From assembly GCF_014842915.1 (NCBI RefSeq), contig NZ_JACYXI010000009.1, forward strand, positions 155,919 through 219,918: a DNA stretch of 64,000 nucleotides. Reading direction: 5' to 3'. A program made the position numbers and the translations under genes. Source of the DNA: Roseibium litorale. GTDB taxonomy: Bacteria; Pseudomonadota; Alphaproteobacteria; Rhizobiales; Stappiaceae. The notes under the pieces are model-generated. The model saw only the letters and a list, made by a program, of their open reading frames with translations. It made no database searches and was not told the DNA's origin. Numbering within the stretch: the stretch's first letter is position 1; every line of letters begins with the position of its first letter. Shown here piece after piece: positions 9,143 to 19,500 of the stretch.

Positions 9143-10481
9143 GGGTCCAGCGCTCTGTCTTGACCGGATCAGCCATCTGCTCGGCGAAGGTCGTCCGGAT
9201 ACCTTTGTGCTGGGCCTTTTCCAGGCGCGGCGGATATGTGCACAATGCGCCAGGAAGGTTCACCCGGCCGTAGGCAAGACGGCGCGCCATGGCATAGGCG
9301 CCTGCACGGCGTCCCTTATCCGTATAGAAACAGCCCTTGACCTGAATGGTCGCAGCCAGGAGCCGTTCGAGCGCCTCCAGAAGCTCCTGATCCGGACGGC
9401 TGCCATCTCTCCAGAATTCGTCGATCGGCTTCTGGCAGGTCAGCCCTTCAATATCATACATGGCAATGCCCAGAACCTTTGTGGGGCAGCCAACGCGCAG
9501 GGAGTGAAGACCTGTGGTCGAATTGATGGTCAAGGCGCCGGCAGCATTGCGCAGCAGAATGTCGAGATTGCCACCGTCAATCAGATAGACTCGCTTCTTA
9601 ACCCCATAACGGCGGGCAATCGTCTTGACGATCTTCCGCCAGGGCTCGATGCCGTTATCGAGCGGGTGAACCTTGAACACAAGGCGCGAAGCGACCGGGG
9701 CAGCCTTGGCAAATGAGCGGATGACCTCTTCAGCAGCTTCCGCGATGTGATCGAACGGCGAATTGTAGCGGAGCTGATAATCACTCTGCAGCTGAAGCGG
9801 GAACACGTAATAGGGGCAGCCCGCCGCAATCACATCATCGATGAGATGCGCAGCGATCCGGTCACGGTTCTTGGTAAATGCCAGCCGCGACAATGCATTC
9901 AGATAATCAGCTAGCGGATGATAAAACCTGTCCCGGCGATAGCGCGGATAAAGGAGCGGGAACAACACGTTGGACATGTTGTAGACCACTTCCTGAAAGG
10001 CCTCCTGCCCAAAAGAGAACTTGTATCGCGGCACCAGATCGACCGCTGGAAGCCCTTTGGCCGCGCTCAGGATCTGCCCGGGGTCATTGGGAAAATGAGA
10101 ATGGGCGGACATCCCCACCCGTTCCAGCGTGATCCAGTCAGGGCGCAGATAGCCGAATTCATAGGTTGAACAGGTCAGCCCCAGTCCCGCACCCGTTTCG
10201 GCGGCAGCCACATGATAGGGCACCCGGTCCGCATAATAAACGAGATCAGTGACACCATTCTTCTTACAGAAGTCTTCGAAAAAAGCAGGCCAAGCCTCAA
10301 GGCTGCCACGATAGTTCGTGCAGCGGTGGTCATGCCAACCGAGCCAATCGCCCGGACACAGGTTGATTCTGAGTGTCCGGCAACCCATCAGCTCCAGCTC
10401 ATCGGCCACCGTGCGCGCAAATATTCCTGGTGGCCCCTGCAGAAACAGGAAGACCTTCTTCGAAACGCCTTCTGCCGCCAT
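9126..10481 (-). CDS. KpsS-like capsule polysaccharide protein (paralogue 1)
   Basis: About 451 residues, same family as the overlapping downstream gene: VFLFLQGPPGIFAR, RINLCPGDWLGWHD, FPLQLQSDYQLRYNSPF and LTINSTTGLHSLRVGCP mark the KpsS-type fold. The ATG at 10481 is chosen because the LFLQGP block begins about a dozen residues later, as in relatives. The frame runs open to a TTG at 10502. A GGAAAG lies close upstream. It sits 50 bases downstream of the export lipoprotein and is probably in the same transcript. Two KpsS-type proteins in tandem, with no KpsC-like long transferase and no ABC exporter in the window, suggest that each adds a different linker residue or acts on a different acceptor. 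This is inference. Confidence 0.8.
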   Translation of the reverse strand: MAAEGVSKKVFLFLQGPPGIFARTVADELELMGCRTLRINLCPGDWLGWHDHRCTNYRGSLEAWPAFFEDFCKKNGVTDLVYYADRVPYHVAAAETGAGLGLTCSTYEFGYLRPDWITLERVGMSAHSHFPNDPGQILSAAKGLPAVDLVPRYKFSFGQEAFQEVVYNMSNVLFPLLYPRYRRDRFYHPLADYLNALSRLAFTKNRDRIAAHLIDDVIAAGCPYYVFPLQLQSDYQLRYNSPFDHIAEAAEEVIRSFAKAAPVASRLVFKVHPLDNGIEPWRKIVKTIARRYGVKKRVYLIDGGNLDILLRNAAGALTINSTTGLHSLRVGCPTKVLGIAMYDIEGLTCQKPIDEFWRDGSRPDQELLEALERLLAATIQVKGCFYTDKGRRAGAYAMARRLAYGRVNLPGALCTYPPRLEKAQHKGIRTTFAEQMADPVKTERWTHAWLP

Positions 10482-10532
10482 CGACTTTCCAACCTCACGC
10501 AAGAGTACCAGCCTCCTGCAATACTGCTAGCC

Positions 10533-11666
10533 TTAATCGGTCAGATTGTTGACCGTTGCCACGTTGGATAACAGGGGCGCGATGATCTGCAGGAACTTGC
10601 CGAGTTCCGCAGTGGGATGATTTGCGACGTAGAGAATGTCTTTGTCGCGCATCTCGAAGAACCGGGCGAGGAAGAAACCACTCGGGTCACGCAAATCAAG
10701 TCTATAGACCACCGGTACGGTTTGATGCGGAGACATGGACTGAGCTATCTCTGGACGCAGATTCCGTACCAGATTGGTATCTTCATAGCGGAACAGGAAG
10801 ATACCCGCAGCATCTGCCTTGTTATCGTTCAGACCACCCACCGTTGCAAGTGCTTCAGCGAGCGTAACACCTTTTGTCTTGAAGGGCACAAGCTGACTGG
10901 ACTTCACGGCCCCAAACGCAGAGAAGGTCCGGGGATGATGGGACAGAAGAATATTGTCACCAGGTGCAATACGGACGTTGTTTTCCGGAAAGTCGATAAG
11001 CTGTTCCAGACGGGTTGTTCCCGAGCGGTTTCCACGCTTCAGGGTAACTTCCGTCTCATAGGTCGCTTGCCGTGACCCGCCCGCAGTGGCCACGATGTCA
11101 AGCAGACGCGTATCCCTCAGAGGCAGCGGATACACGCCAGGCTTCATCACGTCACCAACAACAACGGCCGTTGCGCTCAGCTTCTCACCAAGCGTAACGA
11201 GGACCTGAGGCTCAACCGCTTTCCCGACGAGCTCCTTCTGGATTGACTGGCGAAGCGCTTCGACACTCAAACCCGCAGCCCGGACACGGCCAGCATAGGG
11301 CACAAAAATGTAGCCGGTCTCATCAATCACTGCGGGGATCTGCCCTGCCCCCCCTTTTCCGCCGGAAGAAAACAGACCGTCTTGGGAGGCTTCCCAGATG
11401 GAAACCATCAAAGTATCCCCGACGCCAAGAAGGGTGCTCGCCCCTCCGGCACCAACGCCGCGGAACTGATTGGCAAACGCCAGAGGCCGATACCCTTTGA
11501 TCGCCTCGATATTCTGTTTGCTTATCGGAATAAATGTGTAGTCGCTCGCCGACGAGCCAGCTTCGACTTCGTCCGAGGTTATGCTGATCGCAGCGGGACC
11601 TTCGCTAGGTAAAGCCCCGCAGGCACCAAGGGTCAAGCACAGCGCGGCAACAACTGAAAATCTCAT
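10533..11666 (-). CDS. Polysaccharide export outer-membrane lipoprotein (KpsD/Wza family)
   Basis: 377-residue periplasmic/outer-membrane export protein. The signal peptide ends in a lipobox (LGAC, Cys at about residue 16), so the mature N terminus should be lipidated. A Poly_export domain follows (LLGVGDTLMVSIWEA, YIFVPYAGRVRAAGLS), then at least two SLBB-type beta-grasp segments (VVVGDVMKPGVYPLP; FSAFGAVKSSQLVPF). The C-terminal segment after about 340 (LGKFLQIIAPLLS) could be the membrane helix that forms the pore in Wza. It is the first gene of the operon, with two KpsS-like genes and the reductase behind it, so it is the likely exit channel for this capsule. A second, shorter Wza-like protein at 57 kb belongs to the other polysaccharide cluster. 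Confidence 0.85.
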   Translation of the reverse strand: MRFSVVAALCLTLGACGALPSEGPAAISITSDEVEAGSSASDYTFIPISKQNIEAIKGYRPLAFANQFRGVGAGGASTLLGVGDTLMVSIWEASQDGLFSSGGKGGAGQIPAVIDETGYIFVPYAGRVRAAGLSVEALRQSIQKELVGKAVEPQVLVTLGEKLSATAVVVGDVMKPGVYPLPLRDTRLLDIVATAGGSRQATYETEVTLKRGNRSGTTRLEQLIDFPENNVRIAPGDNILLSHHPRTFSAFGAVKSSQLVPFKTKGVTLAEALATVGGLNDNKADAAGIFLFRYEDTNLVRNLRPEIAQSMSPHQTVPVVYRLDLRDPSGFFLARFFEMRDKDILYVANHPTAELGKFLQIIAPLLSNVATVNNLTD

Positions 11667-11926
11667 CTGAATCCCATTCCACCAGCAATTGGCGCCTTGT
11701 TAGCACGCCCTCTGCGACCCTGTCCAAGAATGCGCACGATTTAATTGCCGTTCCTACAGCCTTGTGGTTGATCGGCCACAGTTGACGCTGAAAAGTTTAA
11801 GGAAATGCCATCATTCCGCAGTTTCGGCAGGGACTTGGCTGGAGCTGTTGAAATTTGGGATAACAGGAAACAGAAGAATCGCTTTTATCCACACAAGGCG
11901 CTTTCACGCAGAAATTAGGACAGGTC

Positions 11927-13117
11927 ATGAGCAGCACTACGCAGCCCTCAACCCCGGCAGACGGCTTTCGATCCTCAACTGGCAAGCTGAAGGATTGGCT
12001 TCTGACCAATGCTCTTCCCTGCTGGCAGGAACTTGGTCTGGACAAGAGCCACGGCGGCTTTCATGAAGCTCTTGAACTGGGTACCGGCCATCCGGCGGAC
12101 ATGCCCAAGCGGGCCCGCGTTCAACCACGCCAGATCTACAGCTTCATCGAGGCCGGACGCCTTGGCTGGCAGGGCCCTTGGCAGACGATCGCGCGGCAGG
12201 GCCTTGATTGGTTCCGGGTCAGCTACCGTCTTGAAGGAGGCACCGTCGCCGCATCCGTTTCGGCTGATGGCAGCCATCAGGACCCGGCCTTCGACCTCTA
12301 CAATCAGGCTTTCGCTCTTTTTGGTCTTGGCCAGGCGGCCAGCGTCTTCGAAGACCAGAAGGAAGCGCTTCTTCAAGAGGCAAGAGACCTCCTGGCTTAC
12401 CTGCGCGCTCATTACGCTCACCCTGAACGCGGTTTCCGGGAAGCAAACCCGGACAAGCTTCCCCTGTGCTCAAACCCGCATATGCATATGTTCGAGGCCG
12501 CTCTTGCTCTCAGCGAAGTTGACCCCTCCGGCCCCTGGGCAGCCCTTGCGGATGAGATCGCCACTCTGGCCATGACCCGCTTCATTGACAAGGAGAATGG
12601 CGGGTTGCGGGAGTTCTTCGCCTTGGACTGGTCGCCGATGCCGGGAGACCTTGGCCGCGTCATGGAACCAGGCCATCAGTTCGAATGGGCATGGCTGTTG
12701 GCCAAATGGGGGGACCTCCGCAACAATTCCGAAGCCATTGCGAAAGCCCGCAGACTTTATGAAATCGGGATGACTTACGGCATATGCCCGCAGAGACAGG
12801 TCGCGATCATGGCCCTGAACGATGACTTTTCCGTCCGCGATCCGCTCGCCCGCCTCTGGGGGCAGACCGAATGGATCAAGGCGGCGGCTCAACTCGCGGT
12901 TCAGTCAGAGGGGGAAGAGCGGGACGCTTACCTCAAGGATGCGGTTCAGGCTATCGACGCGCTCTTTGTCTACTTCGATGTGTCTCCCCGCGGCCTGTGG
13001 CGCGACAAGCTTCTGGCGGACGGAAGCTTCAAGGAAGAACCCGCTCCAGCCAGCTCCTTCTACCACATCATCTGCGCCATCGCCGAGGCGGACCGGGTAA
13101 GCTCCCTGATCAAGTGA
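11927..13117 (+). CDS. AGE-family sugar epimerase/isomerase
   Basis: 396 residues of the N-acylglucosamine 2-epimerase / mannose isomerase family, an alpha6/alpha6 barrel of helical hairpins. Family marks: RVQPRQIYSFIEAGRLG at 64-80, NPHMHMFEAALAL with the catalytic-region histidines at about 185 and 187, MEPGHQFEWAWLL (His near 249) and a final SSFYHIICAIAE. The combination resembles bacterial mannose/mannose-6-phosphate isomerases of this family more than true GlcNAc epimerases, but the substrate cannot be fixed from sequence. It is divergent from the capsule operon with about 260 bases between, so it may supply or recycle a mannose/fructose-type sugar for that polysaccharide (inference). 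Confidence 0.8.
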   Translation: MSSTTQPSTPADGFRSSTGKLKDWLLTNALPCWQELGLDKSHGGFHEALELGTGHPADMPKRARVQPRQIYSFIEAGRLGWQGPWQTIARQGLDWFRVSYRLEGGTVAASVSADGSHQDPAFDLYNQAFALFGLGQAASVFEDQKEALLQEARDLLAYLRAHYAHPERGFREANPDKLPLCSNPHMHMFEAALALSEVDPSGPWAALADEIATLAMTRFIDKENGGLREFFALDWSPMPGDLGRVMEPGHQFEWAWLLAKWGDLRNNSEAIAKARRLYEIGMTYGICPQRQVAIMALNDDFSVRDPLARLWGQTEWIKAAAQLAVQSEGEERDAYLKDAVQAIDALFVYFDVSPRGLWRDKLLADGSFKEEPAPASSFYHIICAIAEADRVSSLIK

Positions 13118-13223
13118 CAGGCAAGCCGCAGCGGGAAAGCGGTCGAAAGTACAGAAACAGGCTTTTCCGCAGCGGCGGCTCTTTCTATAGAGAGCACTTC
13201 AAAACCACGGCAAGGAAACTGAC

Positions 13224-14135
13224 ATGTCGGAAGCCAGGATCATTGATGGCAAGGCCGTTGCGGAATCGGTCCGCGACGAGATCTCGGCGCGCTCCGCAGC
13301 GCTCCTCCAATCCAGCGGCATCCGGCCCGGACTGGCCGTGGTGCTGGTTGGCGAGGACCCTGCCAGCCAGGTCTATGTCCGCAACAAGGACCGGACGGCG
13401 GAAGCGTGCGGCTTTCATTCGGTCAAGCACACGCTGGCAGCCGATACGCCGGAGGCCGACGTCCTGGCGCTCGTGGACAAGCTCAACAATGATCCGGCCA
13501 TTCACGGCATTCTGGTGCAGCTGCCCCTGCCCCGTCACATTGACGAAAGCAAGGTGCTGCGGCTGATCAAGCCGGAAAAGGACGTGGACGGGTTTCATCC
13601 TGTCAATGTCGGCTTGCTCACTGCAGGCGAGCGCTCTACCGCCCTCGTTCCCTGCACCCCCGCAGGCAGCCTCGTTCTGCTGAAGCGGACACTGGGCGCA
13701 GACCTGTCCGGTATGAACGCGGTCGTTATCGGCCGCTCCAACATCGTCGGCAAACCGATGGCTAGCCTCCTGCTGCAGGAAAACTGCACGGTCACCATCG
13801 CTCACAGCCGCACCCGGGACCTGCCGGCCGTTGTCCGGGCCGCGGATATCGTTGTGGCCGCTGTTGGCCGGCCCGAGATGGTGCGTGGCGGCTGGATCAA
13901 GCGGGGCGCAACGGTCATCGATGTCGGCATCAACCGCCTGCCCGCTCCGGAGCTCGGCGAAGGCAGGAGCCGTCTGGTGGGCGATGTTGCCTTTAAGGAA
14001 GCCGTTCAGCACGCTGGCGCCATCACCCCGGTTCCAGGTGGCGTGGGGCCAATGACCATTGCCATGCTGATGGTCAACACGCTCACAGCTGCCCGCCGGC
14101 AGCTGAACCTGCCGGAAGAAGATTCCCTTTTCTGA
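13224..14135 (+). CDS. folD: Methylenetetrahydrofolate dehydrogenase/cyclohydrolase FolD
   Basis: Bifunctional cytoplasmic enzyme interconverting 5,10-methylene-, 5,10-methenyl- and 10-formyl-tetrahydrofolate with NADP. The 303-residue length is normal. Visible marks: [15 protein letters not shown] with Tyr51 and the catalytic Lys55, [21 protein letters not shown], the dinucleotide-binding [12 protein letters not shown], and the C-terminal [16 protein letters not shown] signature. The ATG at 13224 gives the standard N terminus, with GGAAA a few bases upstream. It stands alone between the isomerase (107 bases upstream) and tamA, and nothing in the context suggests a specialised role. Confidence 0.97.
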   Translation: MSEARIIDGKAVAESVRDEISARSAALLQSSGIRPGLAVVLVGEDPASQVYVRNKDRTAEACGFHSVKHTLAADTPEADVLALVDKLNNDPAIHGILVQLPLPRHIDESKVLRLIKPEKDVDGFHPVNVGLLTAGERSTALVPCTPAGSLVLLKRTLGADLSGMNAVVIGRSNIVGKPMASLLLQENCTVTIAHSRTRDLPAVVRAADIVVAAVGRPEMVRGGWIKRGATVIDVGINRLPAPELGEGRSRLVGDVAFKEAVQHAGAITPVPGGVGPMTIAMLMVNTLTAARRQLNLPEEDSLF

Positions 14136-14450
14136 CCCCAAATTACTGCCTGACAGCACGCTGCAGCAGGCACGGTTGTCTTGAAACCTGTTCCATGATC
14201 TACAGTTTCCTCAGGGTCTCTTAACCAAGAGGCACTAGGTTTGAACGTGGGATGGGTGCCGGGATCTGCCGGATTTCTTTGGTTTTTCCGCTTGTTTGAA
14301 TGTGCGGAACGAACCTCTTTTGGCAGGCCCCTCTGTTTCGAAGCACCTCAAAACAGGCGGCAGTTTGTGAGTTGTCTACCGTCTCCTTCGCCCGGACCCA
14401 GGTCCGGCGGCCGGCAGTTTGGAGACCTCTTGCGCCCCTTGCGCAAGGGA
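14136..14450. other. Non-coding gap between folD and tamA
   Basis: About 315 bases. A reading frame runs through it into tamA from 14241, but that translation is Arg/Cys/Pro-rich and not protein-like, so it is treated as leader sequence. It presumably holds the tamA promoter. No clear operator or terminator was recognised. Confidence 0.4.
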
Positions 14451-16352
14451 ATGATGAAGTGCGCCCTCACGCTTGGCGTATCCTTGGCCGCCATGCTTGC
14501 AGGCCTCAGCGCCCCCTCTTCTACAGCTCAGGCCTTCGAGCTGTTCGGCATTCATCTTTGGGGCCAAAAGACCGATACATCCCAGCAGGTTCCTGATCCG
14601 ATCGACTATACGGTCCGCCTGGATATGAGCGAGACGGACACCAAAAGCCTTCGCGAAGATCTGGAAGCCGCCTCCACACTGTTCACCCGCAGTGATCAGC
14701 CTCCTTCAGGGGAAGCCGGACTGATCTCCCGCAGCCTGAGCGATCTGGACCGGCTCGTGGCGCGGCTCTATGCGCATGGCCTCTATGGCGGCATCGTTGA
14801 TATCACCTTGAACGGGCGCCCCCTGCAACAGGCACTTGAAACCGGCGACATCCCCGGCAGCCGTCCGGTCGAGACAATCATCACCGTCAGTCCCGGTCCC
14901 GAATTCACGTTCGGCCAGATTGCTTTCAAGGGTGACCTGCCGCCACAGGACGAAGGGTCAGAGACCTCCTTCGGACTGGTTTCCGGTGAAAGGGCTGCTT
15001 CCACCCGCATTCTCTCCGCCGAGCAGAAGATGGCGCTTGCCCTCAAGAAACAGGGCTATCCGAAAGCAGAAGTCTCGGGCCGGGACATTGTCGCGGATCA
15101 CGCAACGAAGAAGCTGGACGTGACGCTGACGGTTGCCACAGGCCCGCGCGCCCGCTTCGGTGCGGTTTCCGTCAAGGGCACGGACGTGACCGAGCCGGAC
15201 TTCGTGATCAGCCAGGCCATGATCCCGGTGGGAGAAACCTATTCGCCCGACGCTTTGGAAGCTGCCCGCAAGCGGTTGAACGAACTCGGGATCTTCTCCT
15301 CCATCCAGCTTGTGGAAGGCGATGTCGACCCGGCCACGGGCGATATGCCGATCACGATCGAGGTGACCGAGCGCAAGCGGCATGTGATTGGTGCGGGCGC
15401 CACCTGGTCAAGCTCGGAAGGGTTTGGCGTCGAGGCCTATTGGCGCCGGCGCAATCTGTTCGGCCGCGGTGAACTTCTCTCCATCGAAGGTTCCGCAGGC
15501 CATATCGGCGATGCCGGTGCCGACGACATGGAATACGCGGCCCGCATTGCGCTGGAAAAGCCCGGTGTCTTCGGCCCCCTGACGAAATTCACGACGAGCC
15601 TCGGCGCCAAGCAGGAAGTGCCGGACGCCTACAAGAGCCGCTCGGTGACCCTGGACGGGTATCTTTCGCGGACCTTCACTGACACATTGACAGGCCGCGC
15701 TGGCGGGGAGGTCTTCTTCGCCGACGAGGAAGATGCCTATGGCAAGGACAGATACCTGCTTGTCGGCATTCCTGCCGATCTGACCTTCGACAACCGGGAT
15801 GACAAGCTGGACCCGTCAAAGGGCATCTATGCGGCGCTTGCCATCGAGCCTGCCTATGACACGCTGCAGTCCCATGCGATGTTCTTCGTCAAGGGAACGG
15901 CTTCCAGCTATGTCGCCCTGGACGAGGCCAAACGGTTCATTCTGGCTGGCCGTGTCAGCGCGGGCAGCATCATTGCCCCCTCCGTTGATGCTGTTCCGGC
16001 CACCCGGCGCATGATTGCGGGCGGTGGCGGCTCAATCCGCGGCTACGCCTATCGCAACGTCGGCCCGCGCCTCAACGGCACAGTTACAGGTGGGCGCAGT
16101 CTTGTGGAAGCCTCCGCCGAGCTCCGGGTCAAGATCACCGGCACATTGGGTGTGGTTGCCTTTGTCGACGCGGGCAATGCCTATAGCGATAGCATTCCGG
16201 ATTTCTCGCAGCCGCTCAAGATCGGCACAGGCATCGGTTTGCGTTACTACACACCCATCGGCCCGCTGCGGGTGGATCTGGCCATGCCGCTCGATCCGGA
16301 TAAGGACGATCCGGATTACGCGCTTTATGTGGGCCTGAGCCAGGCCTTCTGA
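14451..16352 (+). CDS. tamA: TamA, Omp85-family outer-membrane assembly protein
   Basis: Outer-membrane half of the TAM complex, which with TamB helps insert outer-membrane proteins or move lipids across the envelope. After a signal peptide (MMKCALTLGVSLAAML, cleavage after AQA) come POTRA-type repeats (about residues 45-310 of this start) and a C-terminal 16-strand beta-barrel of the bacterial surface antigen family, with RMIAGGGGSIRGYAYR (the conserved barrel-lumen RGY motif) and a last strand ending in Phe (LYVGLSQAF). The start at 14451 (or 14454) is chosen because the signal peptide begins there. A TTG at 14430 with GGAG 5 bases upstream is an alternative that adds a basic n-region. The longer frame from 14241 is rejected. 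tamB follows after about 220 bases. Confidence 0.9.
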   Translation: MMKCALTLGVSLAAMLAGLSAPSSTAQAFELFGIHLWGQKTDTSQQVPDPIDYTVRLDMSETDTKSLREDLEAASTLFTRSDQPPSGEAGLISRSLSDLDRLVARLYAHGLYGGIVDITLNGRPLQQALETGDIPGSRPVETIITVSPGPEFTFGQIAFKGDLPPQDEGSETSFGLVSGERAASTRILSAEQKMALALKKQGYPKAEVSGRDIVADHATKKLDVTLTVATGPRARFGAVSVKGTDVTEPDFVISQAMIPVGETYSPDALEAARKRLNELGIFSSIQLVEGDVDPATGDMPITIEVTERKRHVIGAGATWSSSEGFGVEAYWRRRNLFGRGELLSIEGSAGHIGDAGADDMEYAARIALEKPGVFGPLTKFTTSLGAKQEVPDAYKSRSVTLDGYLSRTFTDTLTGRAGGEVFFADEEDAYGKDRYLLVGIPADLTFDNRDDKLDPSKGIYAALAIEPAYDTLQSHAMFFVKGTASSYVALDEAKRFILAGRVSAGSIIAPSVDAVPATRRMIAGGGGSIRGYAYRNVGPRLNGTVTGGRSLVEASAELRVKITGTLGVVAFVDAGNAYSDSIPDFSQPLKIGTGIGLRYYTPIGPLRVDLAMPLDPDKDDPDYALYVGLSQAF

Positions 16353-16570
16353 GGGAAACCCACTCTCACAGGTAAAGCTGTGACCTGCCCTAGAGTAAAG
16401 TCGCTCGATAAGCCAGGGTATTCGAAACAGGGTGGCAGACAGGTATCGCCGGAGCGCAACCTCAACTGGATGCCATGTCCGGCCCCTAAGCTTTATGTTG
16501 CCCCCGTCCTTAATTGTCCCATACCTATGGGTTAAGGCTCAAACTGGCGAATCCGACGTTGAGGACCGTT

Positions 16571-19500
16571 TTGAAAAGACTTTTGAAAAGCCTTCTCTGG
16601 CTTCTGGCAATTCTGATTGTTCTCCCGGTTCTGCTTCTGGCCGCTCTGCAGGTGCAGACCGGACGCACGCTGCTGTCTTCCCTCGTCTCGGATCTCGCCT
16701 CTTCCGGGGACATGAAGATCACCATCACCGACCTCGGCCTGAGCTGGGGTCTTGATGCCCGTGCCCGCTCCGTTGCCATTGCCGACCGGGAAGGCCAGTG
16801 GCTGAGTGTCAACGGTGCCGAAGTTCTCTGGTCTCCCCTTGCCCTTTTGGGCGGACGGGTCGAGATCAACTCTGTCTCCGTCGACGATATTTCCATTGCG
16901 CGCGCGCCTCTGCCCGCAGCAACCAGCGAAGACACCGCAAAGGACACAGCCTCCAGCGGCTCGTTCCCGATCCTGCCCGGTGACCTCAAGGCTCTGCGCA
17001 TCAACCGGATCGCGTTGGGCGCGCCGCTTCTTGGAGAAGCTATTGAACTGATGGCCAGTGGATCGGCAGCCCTTGCCCGCAGCCCGCTTGAAGTCAGCGG
17101 CGCGCTTCATGTTGCCCGGCTTGGCGGTGAGGAAGGCACGATTGACGCAGATGTCGCCTTCCTGCCGGATGCCGAAACGCTCCGCTTCGACCTGACCGTT
17201 GCTGAGCCGCGCGGCGGCCTCGTTGCCCGGCTTGGCACCATGCCCGGACTACCCGCCGTCGATTTCAAGCTGACCGGCGATGGTCCCCTGAGTGACTGGA
17301 CCGCGAAGCTTTCCGCGGCCCTTGATGGCCGCCAGACGCTGAGCGGCACGGCCCGCCTGACCGAGAACGCCACCGGACGCCAGCTGAGCGCGGACCTGAA
17401 TGGCGAACTCGCACCGCTGCTGCCGGACCTTGCCAACGCCTTTTTCCTTGGCACGACAAATCTGAAGCTGACCGCCGGTCTGTCCCAGGATTTCATACCT
17501 GAAACCGGACAGATGGATCTGAGCACCCAGACGCTGCGTCTTTCCGCCGATGGCCGGTTTGATCCGGCGACAAGCCAGATCGATGTCCGCTCCTCTCTTC
17601 ATGCCGGGGCGGACGACGGCAACCTGATCGCGCTGGATCTACCGGAACGGCGGGTGGTCTTCGGCCCGGTCCAGAGCGATATAACGCTCAAGGGCACGCT
17701 TGAGAGTGCCAGCTGGTCGGCAAAGGTCAATGCGGCCCAGCTCGGCACCACGGAAGGAAAGACAGAGCAGGTCACGCTTGACCTGTCCGGCCAGTCTGCG
17801 GACCTGAGACCCGAAGCGCTCACCTCCGACTTCGCGCTCGAGCTTTCTGCGAGCGGCATCGCCTTGGCCGATCCCGCACTTGCGGCCCTGGGCGGCACAA
17901 TTGCTCTGTCTGCCAAAGGAACGCTCTCGGGCACAGAACAATCGGCAACCCTTGCAGAAGGGGCATTGACCTCGCACCTGCTGGCGCTGACCCTTGGCGA
18001 AACCCGGCTTTCCCAAGACAAGGTGACAAGCCAGGGCACACTGCGCATTGATGATCTGGCGCGTCTGTCCAGCCTTACCGGACAACAGCTCTCCGGCGGA
18101 CTGACCAGCAGCTTTACCGCAGATCTGGACCCGCAGGCGCTCGCCGGAACGGTCACACTGGATGCAAGCGGCCGGAACCTTGCCGCCGGCATCGATGCGC
18201 TTGACGCGCTGCTGACCGGAGACACCAGCCTGAAGGTTGAAGCTGCTGCCAATGGTGCCAGCGACATGACGCTCACCTCCTTCACGCTGGCGTCCTCCGG
18301 CCTTCAGGCCTCTGGCTCCGGCTCGCTCAAGGATGGCAACGTTGCGGCTGAAGTCGAAGCAGCGCTGAATGACCTTTCCAAGGTCGACCCGCAAGTTGAG
18401 GGAGGCCTGTCCCTGACAGGTTCCGTGGATGGTGTTCTGGATGGCCCGGCGTTCAAGGCAGACCTCAGCTCTGAAAAGCTGACCCTTGCTGGAACGCCCG
18501 TGGACGGTCTGACCCTTCACGCGGAAGGCGTCGCCTCCGCCCTCTCGCCGGAAGCCAATGTGACACTGAACGGCTCTATGAAGGGGGCCCCTCTCAAGCT
18601 TGATGCGGTGCTCAAATCCGAAAACGGGGTGGCCAGGATCGATCCTGTCTCCGCGGATATTGCCGGCAACAAGCTCAGCGGCCAGTTCCAGATCATGGAC
18701 CTTGCAAACGCTCTTGAGACGCTGAAGGGCCAGCTGAAAATCGACGCGCCGGTTCTGGCCAGCCTGTCTCCTCTGGTTCTTACCGAGATTGCTGGAGCGC
18801 TCGAAGGATCGCTCAATATTGCTCGGCAGGGCAGCGGCCCTCAGACCGTGCAGATCGACCTCAGCGGGTCCGGCATCAAGGCCGAAGGAAATTCTCTCGA
18901 CAAGCTTTCCCTGAAGGCAACGGCGCGGGATCCCTTTTCCGTGCCGAAGATTGACGGCGACCTGGTCGCCGAGGGGCTGATTGCGGGGTCGACACCGGTC
19001 CGCAAGGTCACGTTGAAAGCCAGCAGCCATGGGCCGGAAACCGTCTTTGACACTACGGTGGACCTTTCCGCAGATGGCAGAGGCATGGATGGGCTGAAGG
19101 CGGCCGGGTACTTGACCCAGCTCGACAACGGCGGTTTCCGCATCGGGCTCGACAAGCTGGACGGGAGCTATCAGCGCCTTCAGACCAAGCTCAAGGCACC
19201 AGCGGAAATCACCTATGCGGATGGCAGGGCGACCCTTCAGGCGTTCGCGCTTTCCCTCGGCTCCGGAGACCTGAGCGTCAGCGGCACGGCGGGAGACCAG
19301 TTGAACCTGAAGGCTCAGTTGAACGCGGTTCCCCTTTCGCTTGCCAATGCCTTTGCACCGCAAGTTGGGCTTGGCGGCACGCTGTCCGGGACCGCGACGG
19401 CGACCGGTCCAGCCGCCTCGCCCGCCGCCACCTGGTCGGTGACGGCATCTAACCTGACCGCAGCAGTCCTGCGCCAGCAAGGGCTGCCTGCGATCAACGT

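Noticed and set aside
14241..14450. N-terminal extension of TamA
   Set aside because: Translation is Cys/Arg/Pro-rich. A normal signal peptide begins at 14451.
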